Assembly: GCA_965228975.1 (NCBI GenBank) | Contig: OZ245851.1 | Coordinates: 2,480,001-2,544,000, forward strand | Length of the DNA: 64,000 nucleotides | Source: JAJFJD01 sp965228975 | GTDB taxonomy: Bacteria; Pseudomonadota; Alphaproteobacteria; UBA8366 | Direction: 5' to 3' | In this document: one piece after another, positions 32,708 to 42,004 of the stretch | Numbering within the stretch: position 1 is the stretch's first letter | How the letters are laid out: each line of letters opens with the position of its first letter | Made by a program: the position numbers and the translations under genes | The notes under the pieces: model-generated | What the model was told of the DNA's origin: nothing | Database searches by the model: none | Seen by the model: only the letters and a program-made list of their open reading frames with translations

Positions 32708-34557
32708 TACTTTTCCTCGCTCTGGGACGGCGTCGACGCACCGCCTTCCATCAAGGCTTTGGCCTTCCTCTTATCGAACCACCAAGTGTCGAGCAGCCCG
32801 AGATCGTAGCGGGCTTTCACCTCCGGACGATCGAACTTGTCCCAATATGCGATGTTGTGCGCCCCTTTGAACCAATGCGGTACGATGATTTCGCTCCACA
32901 TCAACACACGATCCATCGCGCGCGCAGCCGTTATCAAATCATCGCGCGAATTGGCGTCGACGATCTTTCCGATCATGGCGTCGACCGCGGCGTTCTTGAA
33001 ACCTGAGATATTCTTACTGCCGGCCATACCCGCTGCCTTGGACCCGAAATACCCGAATTGCTCGGAACCCGGCGTAAGGAATTGCGGAAATTTCTGGACC
33101 GCAATGTCGAAATCGAAATTATCGCGACGATTCTTGAAATTCGCGGAATCGACGATCCGGATAGTCGATTGAATGCCCAATCGATGGAGGTTGCGGATGT
33201 AAGGCCCTAGTATCCGTGTGAATGAGGACGACGCGATCAAGAATTCCACCTCGAACGGCTTACCGCGTCGATTGACGCGCGTTGTGTGATCTTTGATGTG
33301 CCATCCCGCAGCGCGCAACAATGCAGCGGCTTCCAATAAATTCGCGCGCTTCCCGGAACCGGCGGTAGACGGCGCAACGTATGGCTTCGTGAAAACCTCG
33401 TCCGGTATCTTTCCGCGAAATGGTTTCAGTAACGCCAGTTCTGCCTCGCTCGGCGGATTATGGGCGGCGAATTCCGAATTCTCGAACATGCTGTTCGTTC
33501 GACGGTACAGACCGTAGAAGAGATTCTTGTTCGTCCATTCGAAATCGAACGCCAGATTCAGCGCGCGGCGGACGCGGCGATCGGCGAACTGCTTGCGGCG
33601 TAAGTTGATGAAAAATGCCTGGACACCCGCCGGACGACCATCCGGCAGTGTCTCCTTGACGATCAGACCGTCCCGGACCGCAGGCTTGTCGTATTGCTTG
33701 GCCCAGCTTCGCGACACGAACTCTTCGTGAAAATCGTATTCGCCGGCGAAGAACGCTTCGCGCGCCACCCCGCGATCGCGGAAATAGTCCCATTGAATGA
33801 TATCGAAGTTGTACCGCCCGCGATTTACCGGCAAATCGCGTCCCCAATAGGCTTTGTCCCGCTTTAGAACGATCCGCCGGCCTGGATCGACATCCGAGAC
33901 ATTGTAAGGGCCGCTGCCCAAGGGCGGACGCATCGTGGTCTTCTCGAAGGGAACGCGCGTGAAATACGCCCGCGACAAAACCGGCAATCCGGCCAGTTTC
34001 ACCGGCAACCCACGCTTGGCGTTGACCTTGAACGAAAACCGAACGCGGTGCCGACCTTCGGCCTTGACCGACGCAACGGCGGCGTAAAGAAGACGATAAA
34101 CCGGATGTCCCTTCTTGGTTAGCGTATTAAAAGTGAACACAACGTCGTCCGCGGTCACCGGCGTACCGTCATGGAATCGGGCTTCCGGCCGAAGATTGAA
34201 GGCAACCCAGCGGTTCTTGTCGTCGAGTTCTATCGTCTCGGCTAGGAGACCGTATAAAGCATCGGGTTCGTCATTTGCGCGCGTCATCAATGTATCAAAA
34301 AGCAACCCGACGCCATGCGCCGAGACGCCCTTCAAGATGAATGGATTTAGATTGTCGTATGAATCACGGCCGGCCAGCCGCAGACGCCCGCCTTTCGGCG
34401 CCTTCGGGTTTACGTAATCAAAATGTTCGAAGTCGGGTCCGTACTCAAGCTCCCCGAACATCGAAACGCCATGGCTCGTCCGCGAGAAGGCAAAAACACC
34501 AGCGACATCGCCCCAAAATACGCAACCGAACCCGACCAAAATAATAAGGTATCTCAC
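32707..34557 (-). CDS. yejA: Extracellular solute-binding protein (YejA-like)
   Basis: This 616-aa SBP family 5 protein has a signal peptide (LIILVGFGCVFWGDVAGVFA), the lead motif HGVSMFGELEYGPDFEHFDY typical of YejA, NPKAPKGGRL, and DDVVFTFNTL. It binds oligopeptides or microcin C-like compounds in E. coli relatives. It is first of four genes yejA-B-E-F on the minus strand. Confidence 0.92.
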   Translation of the reverse strand: MRYLIILVGFGCVFWGDVAGVFAFSRTSHGVSMFGELEYGPDFEHFDYVNPKAPKGGRLRLAGRDSYDNLNPFILKGVSAHGVGLLFDTLMTRANDEPDALYGLLAETIELDDKNRWVAFNLRPEARFHDGTPVTADDVVFTFNTLTKKGHPVYRLLYAAVASVKAEGRHRVRFSFKVNAKRGLPVKLAGLPVLSRAYFTRVPFEKTTMRPPLGSGPYNVSDVDPGRRIVLKRDKAYWGRDLPVNRGRYNFDIIQWDYFRDRGVAREAFFAGEYDFHEEFVSRSWAKQYDKPAVRDGLIVKETLPDGRPAGVQAFFINLRRKQFADRRVRRALNLAFDFEWTNKNLFYGLYRRTNSMFENSEFAAHNPPSEAELALLKPFRGKIPDEVFTKPYVAPSTAGSGKRANLLEAAALLRAAGWHIKDHTTRVNRRGKPFEVEFLIASSSFTRILGPYIRNLHRLGIQSTIRIVDSANFKNRRDNFDFDIAVQKFPQFLTPGSEQFGYFGSKAAGMAGSKNISGFKNAAVDAMIGKIVDANSRDDLITAARAMDRVLMWSEIIVPHWFKGAHNIAYWDKFDRPEVKARYDLGLLDTWWFDKRKAKALMEGGASTPSQSEEK

Positions 34558-34651
34558 AGATCGTCACACCATAATCTAAGTCACGTGGGGACCATCAAAT
34601 TCTCACTCAGAAACGTTGATACCAAGCGAATGGTCTTCGCCTCAGTTATCA

Positions 34652-34671
34652 ATTCCCACACATATGGGAAT
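34652..34671. promoter_or_regulatory. Perfect 7-6-7 palindrome upstream of yejA
   Basis: ATTCCCA-CACATA-TGGGAAT is a perfect inverted repeat in the 269-bp gap between yejA (start 34557) and the small gene at 34827. It does not match the 8-8-8 sulfur operator. It is probably a regulator site for either divergent unit. Confidence 0.5.
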
Positions 34672-34826
34672 AGTGAATGCACCGGAAGTATCGTATTCAG
34701 AAAAAAATTGACTAGCCATACCTTCCGACATGCCTATTCAGCCAGTTAGCAGCACGTCAGGTCGACTCAAAACCCCAAAAAAAAGCGAGAAGTAATGAAT
34801 TGCCCAGCCGACAAAGGAGACATGCA

Positions 34827-35072
34827 ATGGGAAACGATGACTATTCTGAATTTCTTGCCCAACAAATATATGGTGTTTCCGCTGTCCTACTTGCCGTCAT
34901 CCGTACGCTTGAGGAAAACCGCTTGCTCGACCGGCGAGGCCTAATCGGCGTCCTAAACGAGTTTCGAAGCGACATGAATCCCGATGAAATCAATAGCGGT
35001 GAAGGCTTTGTGATCGACCGGTTCCTGGATGTTCTGAAGGATGAGAAACTCGCGCGCTTCGAGTTCGATTAA
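34827..35072 (+). CDS. Small hypothetical protein
   Basis: This is an 81-aa acidic helical protein (MGNDDYSEFLAQQIYGVSAV...), preceded by AAGGAGA eight bases before the ATG. It has no cysteines, signal or membrane span. Not recognised. It stands alone between the divergent yej operon and the symporter gene. Confidence 0.6.
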   Translation: MGNDDYSEFLAQQIYGVSAVLLAVIRTLEENRLLDRRGLIGVLNEFRSDMNPDEINSGEGFVIDRFLDVLKDEKLARFEFD

Positions 35073-35206
35073 TTCGTCGTGCACTGAATCAAATCGCGCC
35101 GAAGTTTCAAGCTAATTGTCCTACCCCGACGCAGATCAATGCGCCATGCCAACAATCGTCGATAGGGTCCCTGGCCGCACTGAAGGAGTCATAGCTTGGT
35201 TGTCCC

Positions 35207-36595
35207 ATGACTGTTGAACGTTCCCTGATTAATCTGACCGGCAAGCTTCGGGTGCTGATCTATCAGCGCCTGTGGCTTCAGGTTCTGATCGGCATGTTTG
35301 CGGGCGTCGGGGTCGGCCTCTTGATCGGCCCGACGACCGGCGTGGTCGAGCCCTATGCGGCCTTGATCATCGGCAACTGGGCCGCCCTGCCGGGCAAACT
35401 TTTTCTCTTGGCGATCCAGTTCGTTGTTGTGCCGCTGGTCGTCGCGTCGGTAATCCGCGGGATCGCGGCAAGCGATACGGATATCAGCCTGCAGCGGCTC
35501 GGCGGTTGGACGATCGGCTTCTTTCTCATTACCACGCTGATCGCGGTCGCGATCGGCATGACGGCCGCGATTATCATCGCACCCGGCTCCTATATCGAAC
35601 GAGGTGTCTTGGACGCGGCAATGGCGACGCAGGAGACCGCCAATACCGGCCCCGCCACGCCGGCCCAACTGCCGAAGCCTGAAGAGATTCCCGAGTTCAT
35701 CACCAGTCTGTTCCCGCGCGACCCGATGACCACTTTCATCAGCGGCAACATGCTCCAGATCGTGATGACCGCAGCCATCATCGGCGTGGCGATGGTCATG
35801 ATGCCCATGCATCAGCGAAAACCGCTGCTCGACCTTCTGTCCTCGATCCAGGGAGCATGCATGGTCATCGTCGGATGGGTGTTGCGGTTCGCGCCGATCG
35901 CCGTCTTCGGGCTGCTGGTTCACCTGACCGCCCGGGTCGGCCTGTCGGCGCTGATCGGTACCGGCGTCTACGTGGTCACCGTGCTGGTAGGATTGGTAGC
36001 GTTGTTCCTGGTCTATCTCGCGATTGTCGTCATCGTCGGGCGCCGCAACTTACGCAGTTTCCTGGCCGCGATCCGGGAGGTCATGCTGCTCGCATTCTCG
36101 ACATCGAGTTCGGCGGCGGTGATGCCGCTCAGCCTCAGCACGGCCGAACAGAAACTCAGGGTCCGGCCCGCGATCGCACGCTTCGTGGTGCCGCTCGGGA
36201 CCACGATCAACATGGGCGGGACGGCCCTGTATCAAGGGGTCGCCACGCTGTTCTTGGCGCAGGTGTTCGACGTTCAAATCGGCTTTCCCGGCATGCTGCT
36301 GGTCGTCGTGATGGCAACCGGTGCCGCAATCGGTTCGCCGGGGACCCCTGGCGTGGGCATCGTGATCCTGGCCACCATTCTCAACAGTGTCGGCATCCCG
36401 CCGGCCGGTATCGCGATCCTGCTGGGTGTGGACCGGATCCTCGACATGTGCCGCACTTCGGTCAACGTGACGGGCGATTTGGTGGCGTGCGCGACGATCG
36501 ACAGGCTGTTCGACGGGTCGGTCGAGGAGATCGAAAAGGAATTAGCAAAGGTTCCGACACCGGCAATGGTCCCGCCCGAACCAAGGAAGGAATAG
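35207..36595 (+). CDS. DAACS-family dicarboxylate/amino-acid symporter
   Basis: This 462-aa sodium- or proton-coupled carrier has about eight hydrophobic segments and the family's signatures: the serine-rich stretch FSTSSSAAVMP (about residues 305-315), TTINMGGTALYQG and the substrate-binding region DRILDMCRTSVNVTGD near residue 415. It probably takes up glutamate, aspartate or C4-dicarboxylates. Locally higher GC third positions than the copper genes are apparent but not measured. Confidence 0.92.
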   Translation: MTVERSLINLTGKLRVLIYQRLWLQVLIGMFAGVGVGLLIGPTTGVVEPYAALIIGNWAALPGKLFLLAIQFVVVPLVVASVIRGIAASDTDISLQRLGGWTIGFFLITTLIAVAIGMTAAIIIAPGSYIERGVLDAAMATQETANTGPATPAQLPKPEEIPEFITSLFPRDPMTTFISGNMLQIVMTAAIIGVAMVMMPMHQRKPLLDLLSSIQGACMVIVGWVLRFAPIAVFGLLVHLTARVGLSALIGTGVYVVTVLVGLVALFLVYLAIVVIVGRRNLRSFLAAIREVMLLAFSTSSSAAVMPLSLSTAEQKLRVRPAIARFVVPLGTTINMGGTALYQGVATLFLAQVFDVQIGFPGMLLVVVMATGAAIGSPGTPGVGIVILATILNSVGIPPAGIAILLGVDRILDMCRTSVNVTGDLVACATIDRLFDGSVEEIEKELAKVPTPAMVPPEPRKE

Positions 36596-36640
36596 AAGGT
36601 TTCATCGTCCCCGCGGGCAAACCGCCGCCCTCCCCTCGCA

Positions 36641-36754
36641 CTACGCGCTTTTGCGTGGCGGCGTCAAAATCAGCAATACCGTTGCCGCGAGCATGACGAT
36701 GAGAATGCGCAATTCCGTCGATTGGTGCCGGACCCGAGCCTGGACAGATTGACA
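36641..36754 (-). pseudogene. C-terminal membrane-helix remnant
   Basis: In frame with and directly after the stop of the merR remnant, the minus strand reads a fragment ending LRILIVMLAATVLLILTPPR, then a stop. It looks like the last helix of a lost membrane protein; no start codon is available. Confidence 0.35.
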
Positions 36755-36892
36755 CTACAGTAAGCTTGCACGGGAAATTTTCATGCTCCTCGTGTCGCGG
36801 GCTCGCGGTTGATCTAGCAGGCCCTTCTTGTCATAAAACCGCACTGTTTCCACGCCAACGACCGCATTTTTAGCCAACGCGCCGATTTTCAT
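36755..36892 (-). pseudogene. Truncated MerR-family regulator
   Basis: From the ATG at 36892 it reads MKIGALAKNAVVGVETVRFY, then DKKGLLDQPRARDTRS, the N-terminal winged helix of MerR regulators. It then leaves the family and stops after 45 residues. Full-length MerR proteins have 120-150 aa. TTGACA followed by CTACAGTAAG (36749-36764), resembling a MerR-type promoter, abuts the break. Likely debris of a metal-response locus. Confidence 0.65.
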
Positions 36893-36961
36893 CGCGTACC
36901 CGTACACAATCCTTTCACAAAGAAGGATACCCTCCGTTCGGACCAAACCAACGTTGTCCGT

Positions 36962-37582
36962 CTACTTCTCTGCACGGAACTGCTGGTGGCATGCATTGCA
37001 ATGAGCGGCAACTCGAACGGCCGCTGATGCAGCCCCCGTTCCGCCTCCCATCATCATGCCGCCTCCCATCCTCCCGGGCCCTCCGGTCCGAGGACCTCGA
37101 TTTTGCGATCCTCGGCCAGGCGAGGCATCGTCCCGCCTCATCATGCCCGGCCCCATAACCACGTCTTCCCATTTTCGGGGAAGTGCGGACCCGTCCCCCG
37201 GCGAATCGGACTGCTCGGCCAAAATTCCGGCGGTCCATGCCAACCGATCAGCGAAATGCGAAAATCTATCGAAATCCGTCCAAATTGCCGGGCGGGCTTC
37301 GCTGGGTTTGCCACTGCTTCCTTCAGGGAAAAGTCGTGTCATTGCGGCGCCAGAATGGCTCTGGATTTCGATCGCTGACTTCCGCACCGTCGCCGCATCA
37401 TATGGTATCTCGCCGCGCACCATTGCGAAGACTCGATCCATCAATTCGTCGAGCCGCTCCATGCGCTCCATACGCTCTTTGACGACTCCGGTAGCGCCAC
37501 CGTGCGAATACACCTGCGACCCGACAATGGTTAGCGATATTGATATCGCCGCAAGAACAATCCATCGGGAATGAAACATCAT
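36962..37582 (-). CDS. Cytochrome c' (c556-like)
   Basis: This 206-aa exported protein has a signal peptide, a four-helix cytochrome c' body (KERMERMERLDELMDRVFAM; IWTDFDRFSHFADRLA) and a C-terminal haem motif CNACHQQFR. An unusual Gly/Met/Arg-rich insertion (GGPGRMGGGMMMGGG) precedes the haem helix. Cytochromes c' bind gases or carry electrons. It may act in nitric oxide or metal stress; nothing nearby decides. Confidence 0.85.
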   Translation of the reverse strand: MMFHSRWIVLAAISISLTIVGSQVYSHGGATGVVKERMERMERLDELMDRVFAMVRGEIPYDAATVRKSAIEIQSHSGAAMTRLFPEGSSGKPSEARPAIWTDFDRFSHFADRLAWTAGILAEQSDSPGDGSALPRKWEDVVMGPGMMRRDDASPGRGSQNRGPRTGGPGRMGGGMMMGGGTGAASAAVRVAAHCNACHQQFRAEK

Positions 37583-37599
37583 GTCATCTCCATCACTCT

Positions 37600-37635
37600 A
37601 GTTAGGCGGCAAACGAAAGTTAGGCGGCAAACGAA
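37600..37635. repeat. 18-bp tandem duplication upstream of the cytochrome c' gene
   Basis: AGTTAGGCGGCAAACGAA occurs twice head to tail, starting 18 bp before the cytochrome c' start. It could affect the leader or promoter spacing. Confidence 0.8.
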
Positions 37636-38133
37636 TTTCCCTCACATAATTCTTCCGCCATATTTGCCGATCCCAATAGGTGAATCCGTGATTTATCTCA
37701 ATCGGAGTGCCCACGATCCCTTACAGCGGAACACGACTTCTTTTCACCAAGGATGCATCCGGTAAGAGCACAATGTAGTCGCGGCAAGCCAGATGGATGA
37801 TTTGAGCCAATGTGCCGCTGAGGAACCAAAGTATCGACTGACGGCCCGACGAAGCTCACTTATTCCGGACTTCTCTCGACGTCGAATAGCCAAATTGACA
37901 TTCCAGAAGGTGGAAGCTGTATGGAAAGGACACATGGTAAAGGATGCAGCCTCCCCGACGGATTCCTATCGCACGGTTGGTGACGTCTTGGCTGCCTGCT
38001 CTCCGTACTCCATCCATACACCCTCCAAATAAATCCTGGATATCGGTCAACTCCAACTAGCCACAGAATGCAGAGATCGGTTGCTCAAAATCTGTGACAT
38101 AAGCCGGCTTCCGGTCTCCGCTTCGAACCCGAT
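37636..38133. other. Gene-poor intergenic stretch
   Basis: About 500 bp between the cytochrome c' gene and the YVTN gene hold only short frames on both strands without convincing ribosome sites or family resemblance. No RNA gene is apparent. Confidence 0.5.
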
Positions 38134-38147
38134 CGAACGTACGTTCG
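38134..38147. promoter_or_regulatory. Perfect 14-bp palindrome upstream of YVTN gene
   Basis: CGAACGTACGTTCG is fully self-complementary and lies 44 bp before the YVTN start. It is a possible operator; no matching copy was noticed elsewhere in the window. Confidence 0.4.
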
Positions 38148-38191
38148 TCCGGCAAGGGCCACAGATTCCACCCCAATCCAGGAGAGGTGCA

Positions 38192-39259
38192 ATGAATCGA
38201 GTTCTTGGCGACCTTTCTAAAAGCATCCTTTCGATATTGCTCCTCATCGTTTCAGTGGGGATCGCAAATGCAAAAGATGTTGTGTACGTCTCGCTCGGGA
38301 CGGCCGACGAAGTGCAAATCATCGATCCTGCGCAGGACCGCGTCGTCGGTGTCCTTGAACAAATTCCCGACGTACATGGACTTGCCGTGACACCGAACGG
38401 GAGATTTATTGTTGCGGGCAGCCAAAGCGAGCGAAATTGGTTCCCGGCCGAAATCCCCGACGCGCGGCCAGGCCAAGAGACTAGCCAGTACGCCGCCGCG
38501 GTCAGGCAACCAACAGGCAAGAGTGGAAAATCCAGTTTCCTAACAATTGTCCGAACCGAGGACGGCGCAATCGTCAGGCGCATCAAAATGCCCGACGGCG
38601 TCCGCCATATCGCGATAACGCCAAACGGTCGGTTTGCGATCGCAACGCATCCCAATTCGTATGCCGTAACCGTTATCGACCTTCGAGAATTGAAACTAAA
38701 AAGGACTATAAGGACCGGAACCCAGCCGAATTATGTCGCCATCGATCCTAAAGGAAAGTGGGCGTACGTCAGCAACAGCGACAGCAACAGTATCAGCGAA
38801 ATCGACCTGGAACGTTGGCAGGTACGACGCGAATTCCTAACCCAAGACGGCCCCGAACATATCGTGTTGTCGTCCGACGGCGATACGCTTTATGTCTGCA
38901 ATGGCAGAGCGGGCACGGTATCGGAAATTGCGGTGCGGTCCGGCGTGGTTACCGCAACCCATAAACTCGGCGCAGCCTTGCATGGGCTTGATCTGTCCAA
39001 CGATGGGCGGACGCTATTTGCAACGGCACATCGGCAGAGCAAGTTATTCTCCATTGATCTCAGATCCGGCCGGCTTCGAAGTGCCGAATTGCCGTCGGCG
39101 CCATATCACCTTTCAACGATCAAGCGCGCCGGGAAGATTTATGTTTCTAGCGCCACCGACCCTGTGGTTTGGGTGTTGCGCAAAGATAATCTCGAGTTGC
39201 TCCGAACCATACGGATAAACGGCATTGGGCACCAAATGATCTTCGTACCGCCGACCTAA
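38192..39259 (+). CDS. Periplasmic YVTN beta-propeller protein, copy 1
   Basis: This 355-aa secreted protein has a signal (SILSILLLIVSVGIANA) and about seven beta-propeller blades, each with the pattern ...VTPNGRF/ISNSDSNSISEIDL/SSDGDTLYVCN. AGGAGAGG precedes the ATG at 38192. It resembles the protein at 51687-52784 along its whole length, including VHGLAVT, an Arg/Gly insert and the ending GIGHQM. YVTN propellers often bind metals or redox partners; position with DsbA-like and cytochrome c genes suggests an envelope redox or copper role. Confidence 0.85.
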   Translation: MNRVLGDLSKSILSILLLIVSVGIANAKDVVYVSLGTADEVQIIDPAQDRVVGVLEQIPDVHGLAVTPNGRFIVAGSQSERNWFPAEIPDARPGQETSQYAAAVRQPTGKSGKSSFLTIVRTEDGAIVRRIKMPDGVRHIAITPNGRFAIATHPNSYAVTVIDLRELKLKRTIRTGTQPNYVAIDPKGKWAYVSNSDSNSISEIDLERWQVRREFLTQDGPEHIVLSSDGDTLYVCNGRAGTVSEIAVRSGVVTATHKLGAALHGLDLSNDGRTLFATAHRQSKLFSIDLRSGRLRSAELPSAPYHLSTIKRAGKIYVSSATDPVVWVLRKDNLELLRTIRINGIGHQMIFVPPT

Positions 39260-39330
39260 CAAGAGCCGTCGGCACACCGGAATAGCCCCACTTACGGCAA
39301 ATCCGGCCAAACGAAAGGCAAAATCGTAAA

Positions 39331-40119
39331 ATGGTTAAAGTCCGAAACGGGTTACTCAATCTGATCATTTCGGTGACTTTCGCAGGGATCTGCCTAGCGG
39401 GATACGGTGCCGGCACCGCGGTAGCGGATTCGCATAAGACCGCATTCGACGATCGCGAGAGGAAGGCTATCGAATCCATAGTCACCGACTATCTATTGGA
39501 ACATCCGGAGATCATCTTGCGCGCCTTACAGGTCCTTGACGAGCGCAAGCAAGCGGCCAAAGCCGAGCAAGAAAAGAGCGCCCTCGCCGCCAATCGGGAT
39601 GCCTTGGAGCGAGACCCGAATTCCCCGGTGGCAGGAAATCCAAAGGGCGACGTCACGTTGGTCGAGTTCTTCGACTACCGCTGTCCCTACTGCAAGCGCG
39701 TAGGGCCGGTGGTCGAACGGCTCCGGAAAGAAGATGCCAACATCAGAGTCGTCTACAAGGAATGGCCGATACTCGGGCCAGCCTCGGTGTTCGCCGCAAA
39801 AGCAGCATTAGCGGCGCGCGAGCAGGAGAAATATGTCGAGTTCCACGAGAAGGTGATGGCGGCGCGCAATGTCACTGAGACAAGCGTCCTAAACGCGGCG
39901 AAGGAACTCGGTCTCGATCTCGACAAGCTTCGCGCCGATATGGAGAAGCCGCAAGTCGAAGACCATATCAATCAGACAATGGAACTGGCGCGTGCCCTGG
40001 GAATCAATGGAACGCCCGCTTTTGTAGTCGGTGACCGACTGATTCCTGGAGCCGCCGATTTCGCTACGTTAGCGAAAGCCGTCGCAGATGCTCGGGACGG
40101 TCAACAAGAATCGAATTAG
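39331..40119 (+). CDS. DsbA-family thiol oxidoreductase (DsbG/ScsC/BdbD-like)
   Basis: This 262-aa exported protein has a signal peptide, an N-terminal helical region (residues about 45-100) and a DsbA thioredoxin domain with active site FDYRCPYCKRV and cis-Pro NGTPAFVVG. The N-terminal helix (LEHPEIILRALQVLDERKQ) is typical of copper-associated ScsC and of BdbD-like proteins that may oligomerise. It lies 71 bp downstream of the YVTN gene. A role in disulfide handling under copper stress is inference. Confidence 0.9.
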   Translation: MVKVRNGLLNLIISVTFAGICLAGYGAGTAVADSHKTAFDDRERKAIESIVTDYLLEHPEIILRALQVLDERKQAAKAEQEKSALAANRDALERDPNSPVAGNPKGDVTLVEFFDYRCPYCKRVGPVVERLRKEDANIRVVYKEWPILGPASVFAAKAALAAREQEKYVEFHEKVMAARNVTETSVLNAAKELGLDLDKLRADMEKPQVEDHINQTMELARALGINGTPAFVVGDRLIPGAADFATLAKAVADARDGQQESN

Positions 40120-40152
40120 GAATACAACAACGAAAATTGCACTTGGTTGCCC

Positions 40153-40623
40153 ATGCCCAAATCAAGCAAACGTAGGCAGTCGAACAAGCCTCGCACTCAA
40201 GGTCAGGATAAATCCGGCGGCGGAATTCACTCGTCTTGGTATGCCCTGGGCGCAGCGCTGGCGGTTGTTGTCGCCGGCGTCGTATTCTGGACTTCCGATC
40301 GTGGCGACGGCGCGCATGTTGACGTCGCGGTGCCCGAGCTGACGGGGGCCGCCGCGCAAGGCGAAATCCTATTCGGCGAGAAATGCGCATCTTGTCACGG
40401 ACAAAACGCCGCGGGCAGCGATAAAGGGCCGCCACTGGTCCATAAGATTTATGAACCCAGTCACCACGCCGACATGGCTTTCCATTTGGCGGTTCAACGC
40501 GGCGTTAGAGCGCACCATTGGCGGTTCGGAAACATGCCACCGGTCCGCGGCATCGGCGAAGGTGAGATCATATCGATCATCGCGTATGTTCGCGCGTTGC
40601 AACGCGCGAACGGGATACGCTGA
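40153..40623 (+). CDS. Membrane-anchored cytochrome c
   Basis: This 156-aa protein has an N-terminal anchor (WYALGAALAVVVAGVVFW) and one haem motif CASCHGQ near residue 83, with a probable Met ligand in FGNMPPV. Basic residues precede the anchor. It follows the DsbA-like gene by 33 bp. It resembles the cytochrome at 42001-42519 in size and layout. Confidence 0.88.
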   Translation: MPKSSKRRQSNKPRTQGQDKSGGGIHSSWYALGAALAVVVAGVVFWTSDRGDGAHVDVAVPELTGAAAQGEILFGEKCASCHGQNAAGSDKGPPLVHKIYEPSHHADMAFHLAVQRGVRAHHWRFGNMPPVRGIGEGEIISIIAYVRALQRANGIR

Positions 40624-40710
40624 CAGTTTCAGAAATTGTCTGCGTCTTTTTTGATTTTGGCCTCAGCCACGAAATCTCCGAAAAACGCCTCGACCACGAT
40701 GCCGATTGCG

Positions 40711-41202
40711 TCACCGTGCCGGCACGCCCATGAATTCGTCCGTCTTTCCATGTTTGTCGAAGCTATAAACCGAATAGCTCACGGCTTCCGGACCTTCCAT
40801 ACCGGGTGATCCGGCAGGCATGCCGGGGACGGCAATACCACGCGTTTTCGCGCGCTCCCGCAAAAGACGTCTAACGGCCTCTACCGGAACATGGCCCTCG
40901 ACAACATAGCCACCCACCGTCGCCGTATGGCAAGCCTGTAAACCCTCCGGCACGCCAGCCATCTTCTTGATCGCCTCAAGGTCGTCCATATCGCGAATGG
41001 ATACGGTGAATCCATGACGCCGCATATACTCCACCCATTTATTGCAACACCCGCAAGAGGGCGACTTGAAGACCGTAACGGCCGACTCGTTCTGAGCGAC
41101 AGCGACCACATCCGAGAAACTCATAACTCCGGTAACAAGAAACATGAGCACGACACCTTTACGAAATGCGTTAGTCAATTCGATTGAACGGAGTCGCTGC
41201 AT
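40711..41202 (-). CDS. DUF411 metal-binding protein
   Basis: This 163-aa exported protein has a signal segment (VVLMFLVTGVMSFSDVVAVA) and the family cysteine cluster SPSCGCCNKW. Later come LQACHTATVGGYVVEGHVP and a His/Met-containing tail. DUF411 proteins are commonly encoded with copper resistance genes. The ATG at 41202 has GGGAGAAAAGG just upstream. Copper chaperone or scavenger is the likely role. Confidence 0.9.
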   Translation of the reverse strand: MQRLRSIELTNAFRKGVVLMFLVTGVMSFSDVVAVAQNESAVTVFKSPSCGCCNKWVEYMRRHGFTVSIRDMDDLEAIKKMAGVPEGLQACHTATVGGYVVEGHVPVEAVRRLLRERAKTRGIAVPGMPAGSPGMEGPEAVSYSVYSFDKHGKTDEFMGVPAR

Positions 41203-41242
41203 TCCTTTTCTCCCTTGATCGATACCGCTGGCCATGGGTGTT

Positions 41243-42004
41243 TCACTGCTTCTCATTTGCACGTTCCCGCAGCCGATCGGATTTATTTGAATTTGTCCTA
41301 TTCCTGCGAAAAATGGCCCCGTAGTGAAACGGCGGTAGGTCGACGATACCTTCCAATTCGAAACCCGCGGGCTCGACCACCGACCGAACCTCATCGGGTG
41401 CCATTCGCATTTCCGTATTCGGCCCCCGTGGCTCGCCCAACACTTTCGTACTTTCTCGGGGAAGCGGGTGCCAATTGACGATCGCGAACCTGCCACCCGA
41501 CTCAAGTGCCGCCGCCACGGCCCTGGCGAGGTTCGTCTTGTCCGGTACGCCGTGGAAGGTATTGGCAAGCAAGACGTAGTCGACCTTGCTTCGGAGCAAC
41601 TTCGGTAGATCGAAAGCATCGGCACAGATTAGATGCCGAGCGGTGAGGCCATTGCGTCTGAGTTCGCCCAGCGTCTCTTTGAGCAGATCGGAATCAATGT
41701 CCAACCCAAGCACATTTCCCTCAACAATGCGCGCCAAGGGGACCGTGAAGAATCCGTCACCGCAACACAGGTCGACAACGACCATGCCCCGCTTCACGCC
41801 GAGCAGACGCAAGACCGCCTCGGGATCCGGCCATAGCTTCGCCCACCAGTGACGATCTGGCATTGCCGTCGCGGGGAAAATTTTTTCTTTGCCCGGCTGA
41901 TTTGGACCTTTAGGCGGCAAGCGCTCTATATCATTCGACGTCGTGGCGCCGGAGCTTTCCATTGCAGCTGGCTCGCCTGAACATTTCGACAATCGGGGCA
42001 TCAT
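41243..42004 (-). CDS. Class I SAM-dependent methyltransferase
   Basis: This 253-aa soluble protein has motif I VVDLCCGDGFFTVPLA (about residues 75-90), an acidic motif II (LGLDIDSDLL), and YVLLANTFHGV in place of motif III. Its start overlaps the cytochrome c stop (ATGA). Such methyltransferases recur beside copper genes in proteobacteria; the substrate is unknown. N-terminal 50 residues look disordered. Confidence 0.85.
   Translation of the reverse strand: MMPRLSKCSGEPAAMESSGATTSNDIERLPPKGPNQPGKEKIFPATAMPDRHWWAKLWPDPEAVLRLLGVKRGMVVVDLCCGDGFFTVPLARIVEGNVLGLDIDSDLLKETLGELRRNGLTARHLICADAFDLPKLLRSKVDYVLLANTFHGVPDKTNLARAVAAALESGGRFAIVNWHPLPRESTKVLGEPRGPNTEMRMAPDEVRSVVEPAGFELEGIVDLPPFHYGAIFRRNRTNSNKSDRLRERANEKQ

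Noticed and set aside
34652..34671. yejA-upstream palindrome as an eighth sulfur-regulon site
   Set aside because: Its 7-6-7 spacing and CCCA core do not fit the 8-8-8 pattern.
37744..38032. Short frames on both strands (63 and 79 codons) in the gap before the YVTN gene
   Set aside because: No Shine-Dalgarno, no conserved motif, overlapping in opposite directions.
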